Assembly: GCA_030789695.1 (NCBI GenBank)
Contig: CM061141.1
Location: 199,257,600 to 199,321,599 of the forward strand
From: Scilla litardierei
Lineage: Eukaryota > Streptophyta > Magnoliopsida > Asparagales > Asparagaceae
Length of the DNA: 64,000 bases
Direction: 5' to 3'
Shown here: one piece after another, positions 60,611 to 64,000 of the stretch
Layout of the letters: every line of letters starts with the position of its first letter
Numbering within the stretch: position 1 is the first letter of the stretch
Translations under genes and position numbers: made by a program
The notes under the pieces: model-generated
Seen by the model: only the letters and a program-made list of their open reading frames with translations
The model's database searches: none
Told to the model about the DNA's origin: nothing

Positions 60611-60911
60611 TATAATTTGAAATATTTAGGGGTACCAAAATGTTTGGTAGGACTAAATTTGGAGGGAACTAAATTTTAGGGGAACCAAAATGTTGGGGGA
60701 AATAAATTTTGGGTACACTAAATTTTTTTTGTTAAACTAAAAAACATTTGGGTGGAACTAAACTCTTTGGGGGTAACTAACTTTGGGGGGGGGCTAAATT
60801 TTTTGGTGGGAACTAATAACTTTTGGGAAAAATTTGTTGTTCTTTTCAATTTTGGCTGTGGAAATAATTTTTTGGAGAACAAATATTTTGCGGGGGAAAA
60901 TCTAAAATGAA
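60611..60911. repeat. Helitron 3' subterminal G-rich repeats
   Basis: About ten loose copies of ggggaactaaattttttgg-like sequence occur here. They resemble the ggggggaaacaaaattttt units near the 5' end (40981-41042). Matched subterminal repeats at both ends are consistent with both belonging to the transposon. Confidence 0.65.
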
Positions 60912-60940
60912 CCGTGCCCGCGGGCACGGGTTATGACTAG
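60912..60940 (+). other. Helitron 3' terminus: hairpin and CTAG
   Basis: CCGTGCCCGCGGGCACGG is a perfect 18-base palindrome (60912-60929), followed by GTTATGACTAG. Hairpin about 7-8 bases before CTAG is the signal for ending rolling-circle transfer. The next base is a host T. Confidence 0.9.
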
Positions 60941-62180
60941 TATATATATATATATATATAAGTTACATGTGTGTGTGACTATACGATGAATACGTATGCA
61001 TGTATTAGGGAGTGTATTATAATTATACGTGTGCTGATGTCTGTATTACTATTATTATGGTATATAAATTGATTTAACCATGTGAGTATTACCTGACTAA
61101 ATATTAGGTGTGAATGACATATGGTATGTATACGGTTGTATTGGTAGACATATATATATATGTTGGAGTGGTATTGGTATATGTATGAATGCCGTGTTAC
61201 GTATATAGAATATTCTGATATGTGTACTGAGTCTCACTCAAGCTTGAGTGGGTATACTCTAAGTATGTTGAATGTATGTTTGTAGTTGAATATAGCGATG
61301 TTTGATGTATGTATAGTGATAGGAGTGTTGTGCCTGGTTGTGTTACACACATGATTGTGGGTCGCTACGCCAGTATATAGTTATAGGTGTTGGTCTTGTG
61401 GTATAGTTAATTACTAAGGACTTGCCCGTGTGAACATATGTGTACTAGCTAAACTAGGTGTGCAGATGTACTAGTAATATAATGGTATGATGGGTATGCG
61501 TAAATGAAATTTTAGCGTGTATGGGTGTGCACCATGCACGGGTAAGTATGTGCTTAGATATAGGTATTGATGACTATGGTATATGTGGCGTGTCGTAAAT
61601 ATAGTTATAGGACCGAATGTGATGCGAATATACGGTGAAATTATTGCATGCATTTGTATGACTACATAATGAGTGAAATATGGTAGTAGTGAATATATAT
61701 TAGATATATTAAAATTTGACTTAAAAATGGCATGGTGTGGCTACTTATGTTGATGTGTTTGGCATTGGATGTGTACTAGGAAATATTAGAGGGTAGTATA
61801 CCCTTGATGTTTGTGCATAGGTAGCTATCTATACGTAGAGCAATGATTGTATTTGCTAAGTGTGAGATCATACTTATATGAGTATCTGAAATATTGTTTC
61901 GTGATTAGGTAGGTGGTAGTTATATAAGGGATGCATGTTTATATATATGATTGAAATACGTGTATGAGTTTGACTGACTATAATAAGTATAAGTATATGA
62001 CGTACGTGAATGTATATATATGCGTGTTGGTAGTAATAATGTTTGACTACCTAGTGCATATATGAGCACTTGTAATGACTATACCTGGTTTGAATTATAA
62101 TGACTTGATTGGGGTAGTTACTAGAGCGACTAGATATATTAGAAAGTCCGAGGACGGACTTTATTCTAAGGTGGGGAGGA
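60941..62180 (+). other. Type D interior, 3' part, with polypurine tract
   Basis: Continuation of the interior broken at 40819, colinear with the reverse complement of 9625-10850. It contains the CACTCAAGCTTGAGTG palindrome at 61235-61250 and ends in AGGTGGGGAGGA (62169-62180), the polypurine tract. Non-coding. Confidence 0.9.
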
Positions 62181-62661
62181 TGTAACGACCACTTTTCGTT
62201 GTACGTTGTTCGTACACGTGCTTTTGGCCGTGCACGTGTTTGTTTTAGAACTTGTTTGTTTTTGAAAATTTGGTGTGATATGCCGTTGTGATCGTTTCTG
62301 AGAGTATAAAACTGTGGTGCTAATCTGGAACAACATTTCTCGGGTCGTTCTCCCACGATTTGATCTTATTCCAAGAGACGTTGTGATTTTCGCTTTTGAC
62401 GTGAGACGTTTCTATTTTTAGTTTCGTCACTCGACGTCGAAATTGTGATCCATCTTCTCTGATTTCTTTCTCTCGTCGCCCCGGTCATCCCAGTATTTAT
62501 TTCGCAATTTTTAGGCTTCGTTTGACCTACTTTCACTTTTCGTCCAAACTATTATTTGTTAACCCTAAGTTTAACCCAGTTATTGGCCCCTAATAATTCT
62601 TAATATTATTATATAATAATAAACATCCTAGATCGGGTTGAACCCAACCCAGGTTGCCACC
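62181..62661 (+). repeat. Type D 3' LTR (first 481 bases)
   Basis: It starts TGTAACGACCACTTTTCG as at 35173 and follows that LTR with about nine substitutions until ccaggttgccacc, where the sequence switches to an unrelated one. Confidence 0.9.
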
Positions 62662-64000
62662 TGATTCGGGTTGAATATTGCGTATTTAACCCCCTAATTA
62701 GTCCTATGATGTGCCTATATAATACTTAATTGCTCTCTAATATGTGCGTATTTTGTACACCATTATTTATTAGAGAAATCACATTATTTGTGCACAAAAC
62801 ACGAATTCTATTGAGTATTTCTGCATTTTTATATTTTTCTTAGCATCGTCTCGATCTCACGATTCCAACGACTATTTATTTGTATTTTTCTGAGATCTGT
62901 ACTAATTACTGTGAATTTTTGAATGCAGAATACCAAATTAAGGCAGAAATACAAGAGAAATACGTATATACGGGACACGTGGCACGATCTGGGCCGTTCC
63001 CGCTCAATCGGACGGCAGCGGAGCTGAGTAAATAAGGCATTACGTGGACCGTCGGATTAAGATCCGACGGCCACGAACGCAGCGCAACATTACAGATGCG
63101 GAGATTTAAGCGGCCACGTGGCGCAATCGCACGCCTCCCCGCCTCCATCCAACGGCTTACAACGGTTTCCGCATCGCACGCGAGATCGACGACGTGGCTT
63201 GTTCTCGGTCGTCCGATGAGGATCCAACGGCATCGGAGCGATCCGATTCGAATTCGAATTCGCGGAGAAATGCGGGCGACGTGGCTCTCTCAGGGCCGTT
63301 CGATACGCATCGAAAGGTCGAGATCGTTCCCGATCTGTGTCGACGACGTGGCCGCTCCGCAAGCCATAGGATCAAGATCGAACGGCGGTCAGATGAGCAG
63401 ATGCGGGCGCCGAAGCAATCGGAGTTGGGAGCACGAATTTTAAAGGACACGCGTCAATCCCAGGGGCGATCCCGCTCGATCCAACGGTCCACGATTGCGC
63501 CGGTCGGATTATTGGGTGCGGGTGCGAAAAAAATAGCGGGTTTAGATCCGTTAAGCCCCCAAACCCGCAATGCTAATATAAAAGCGTATTTCTAGGGTTT
63601 TCGGGGGTATTCTGGCATATTTTGGGACTTTTGGAGCGGCTACTGTGTGTATTTCTCCAGGAGAAAATTCTGAAAATTTCCAGAGACTATTCTTCCTATT
63701 CTCAGAGAGTTTTGGGTTCTAAGGAGGAGATTTGGTGATAATTTCTTGAACTTATACCCCGTATTTGGTGTATTTCTTTGTATTTTGCTACTTAAACGAT
63801 GTATTTTGCTATCAAATCTGGTTTTTATTGCACCATGCGTGGCTAATCTCTTTGTGCTATGGTTGTGATGTAGTTAGGAGTATGTAGTTGCTAAATTTCA
63901 TGTCTTTAGCCCTATTATCATGTCAAAATTGCTAGTTTTGTTGATTTCTACAACGTATTTGATGGGTATTTGCTTATTGTCGATATTGTTGATGTGCCCT
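62662..64000 (+). mobile_element. Start of another LTR element inserted in the type D LTR (runs off the window)
   Basis: The new sequence begins TGATTCGGG, a plausible LTR start, at the point where the type D LTR is broken. About 450 bases are A/T-rich. Then 62980-63500 is GC-rich with many copies of gatccaacggc and gatccgacggc in both orientations, followed by a TATA box at 63577 and a leader-like tagggttttcggggg. This is the U3 layout of a plant LTR, probably Ty3/gypsy. No coding sequence is reached; the GC-rich open frames lack domains. The lineage is not determined. Confidence 0.55.
63577..63584 (+). promoter_or_regulatory. TATA box of the right-edge LTR
   Basis: TATAAAAG in the context gctaatataaaagcg, directly downstream of the GC-rich dyad cluster and followed by tctagggtttt. 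It supports + orientation for this LTR. Confidence 0.6.

Larger units (their letters stand above)
40820..60940 (+). mobile_element. Non-autonomous Helitron carrying gene fragments, 20.1 kb
   Basis: The 5' end is TCTATATTATAAAAC after a host A, and the 3' end is the palindrome CCGTGCCCGCGGGCACGG followed by GTTATGACTAG before a host T. These are the diagnostic Helitron ends (5' TC, 3' hairpin close to CTAG, insertion between A and T, no target duplication). The empty site is known from the type A interior, which has the same flanks joined. No Rep/helicase protein is found, so mobility would have been in trans. Without the nested LTR element it is about 11.4 kb. It holds diverged, intron-containing fragments of at least two nuclear genes. 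Confidence 0.88.
35173..62661 (+). mobile_element. Non-coding LTR retrotransposon (type D), interrupted by a Helitron
   Basis: The 5' LTR (35173-38439) is followed by the primer-binding-like segment and interior (38440-40819). The interior resumes at 60941 and ends with the polypurine tract at 62169-62180 and the 3' LTR start at 62181. Removing 40820-60940 gives an interior of about 3.6 kb, equal to that of the type A element, and restores the sequence gtgtgaatatat...gttacat found there. The 3' LTR is interrupted at 62661. The first 480 bases of the LTRs differ at about nine sites, so this insertion is older than those at 6788 and 41325. Confidence 0.9.

Noticed and set aside
60941..60960. 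Helitron ending inside the (TA)n run
   Set aside because: The hairpin-CTAG signal at 60940 and comparison with the uninterrupted interior place the TA run in host sequence.
63096..63595. Overlapping frames of 90-133 residues at the right edge
   Set aside because: They come from repeated gatccaacggc-type motifs upstream of a TATA box; no domain seen.
1..64000. tRNA, rRNA or other standard RNA genes
   Set aside because: No tRNA-like cloverleaf with conserved A and B boxes or rRNA stretch was recognised on reading; a tRNAscan-SE/Infernal run would settle it.

Overview
This window reads as intergenic DNA from a large, repeat-rich flowering-plant genome. I see no intact host gene. Nearly every segment is a plant LTR retrotransposon, part of one, a satellite array or a Helitron. 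The evidence for a plant is the plant-type Ty1/copia and Ty3/gypsy proteins, TATA boxes of the form TATAAATA, the leader-style sequence 'aaaccctag', and captured fragments resembling plant nuclear genes (complex I subunit NDUFA9, organellar HSP90) that keep intron structure. Species cannot be told from the sequence.

Layout. 1-307 is the 3' end of a gypsy LTR; 308-1090 is GC-rich and repetitive filler. 1091-6639 is a decayed Ty1/copia element on + with gag, protease, integrase, RT and RNase H and a 547-bp 3' LTR (6093-6639). Its 3' end abuts a Ty3/gypsy gag/protease piece (6640-6787 plus 16042-17143). That piece is split by a complete 9.25-kb non-coding LTR element (6788-16036, minus, TSD CTCGC). 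17289-24820 is a Ty3/gypsy element on minus whose left LTR is shared with the gag piece, giving a tandem LTR-internal-LTR-internal chain. Its pol has lost most of RT, RNase H and integrase. 24821-28509 is the 3' part and probable LTR of a second gypsy type (Athila/Tat-like, +). 28560-30978 is a tandem array of about 29-30 units of 82-83 bp. 31125-33975 is another gypsy-family LTR (minus) flanked by internal pieces.

The right half is a set of nested insertions. A + strand non-coding LTR element (35173 to 62661, interrupted) was hit by a Helitron (40820-60940, 20.1 kb). The Helitron was then hit by a complete 8.73-kb non-coding LTR element (41325-50054, minus, TSD TCGAG). 62662-64000 is the start of a further LTR element, inserted into the 3' LTR of the 35173 element, that runs out of the window. 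LTR differences agree with this order: roughly 2% for the outer element over the part I could compare, at least five substitutions in 2,462 bp for the innermost one.

How the parts relate. The gypsy-family LTRs (here types A-E) share both ends, the sequence next to each end (a polypurine tract and a conserved putative primer-binding segment), and a block of stem-loops inside the LTR. Only the 17289-24820 type has gag/pol; types A, D and E have about 3.6-3.8 kb of conserved non-coding interior. The likely reading is one autonomous lineage and non-autonomous partners that borrow its proteins. The most interesting signals are the stem-loop block with compensatory base changes, the arrays of ACCGAC-containing dyads upstream of the TATA boxes, the gene-capturing Helitron, and the hairpin-encoding satellite.
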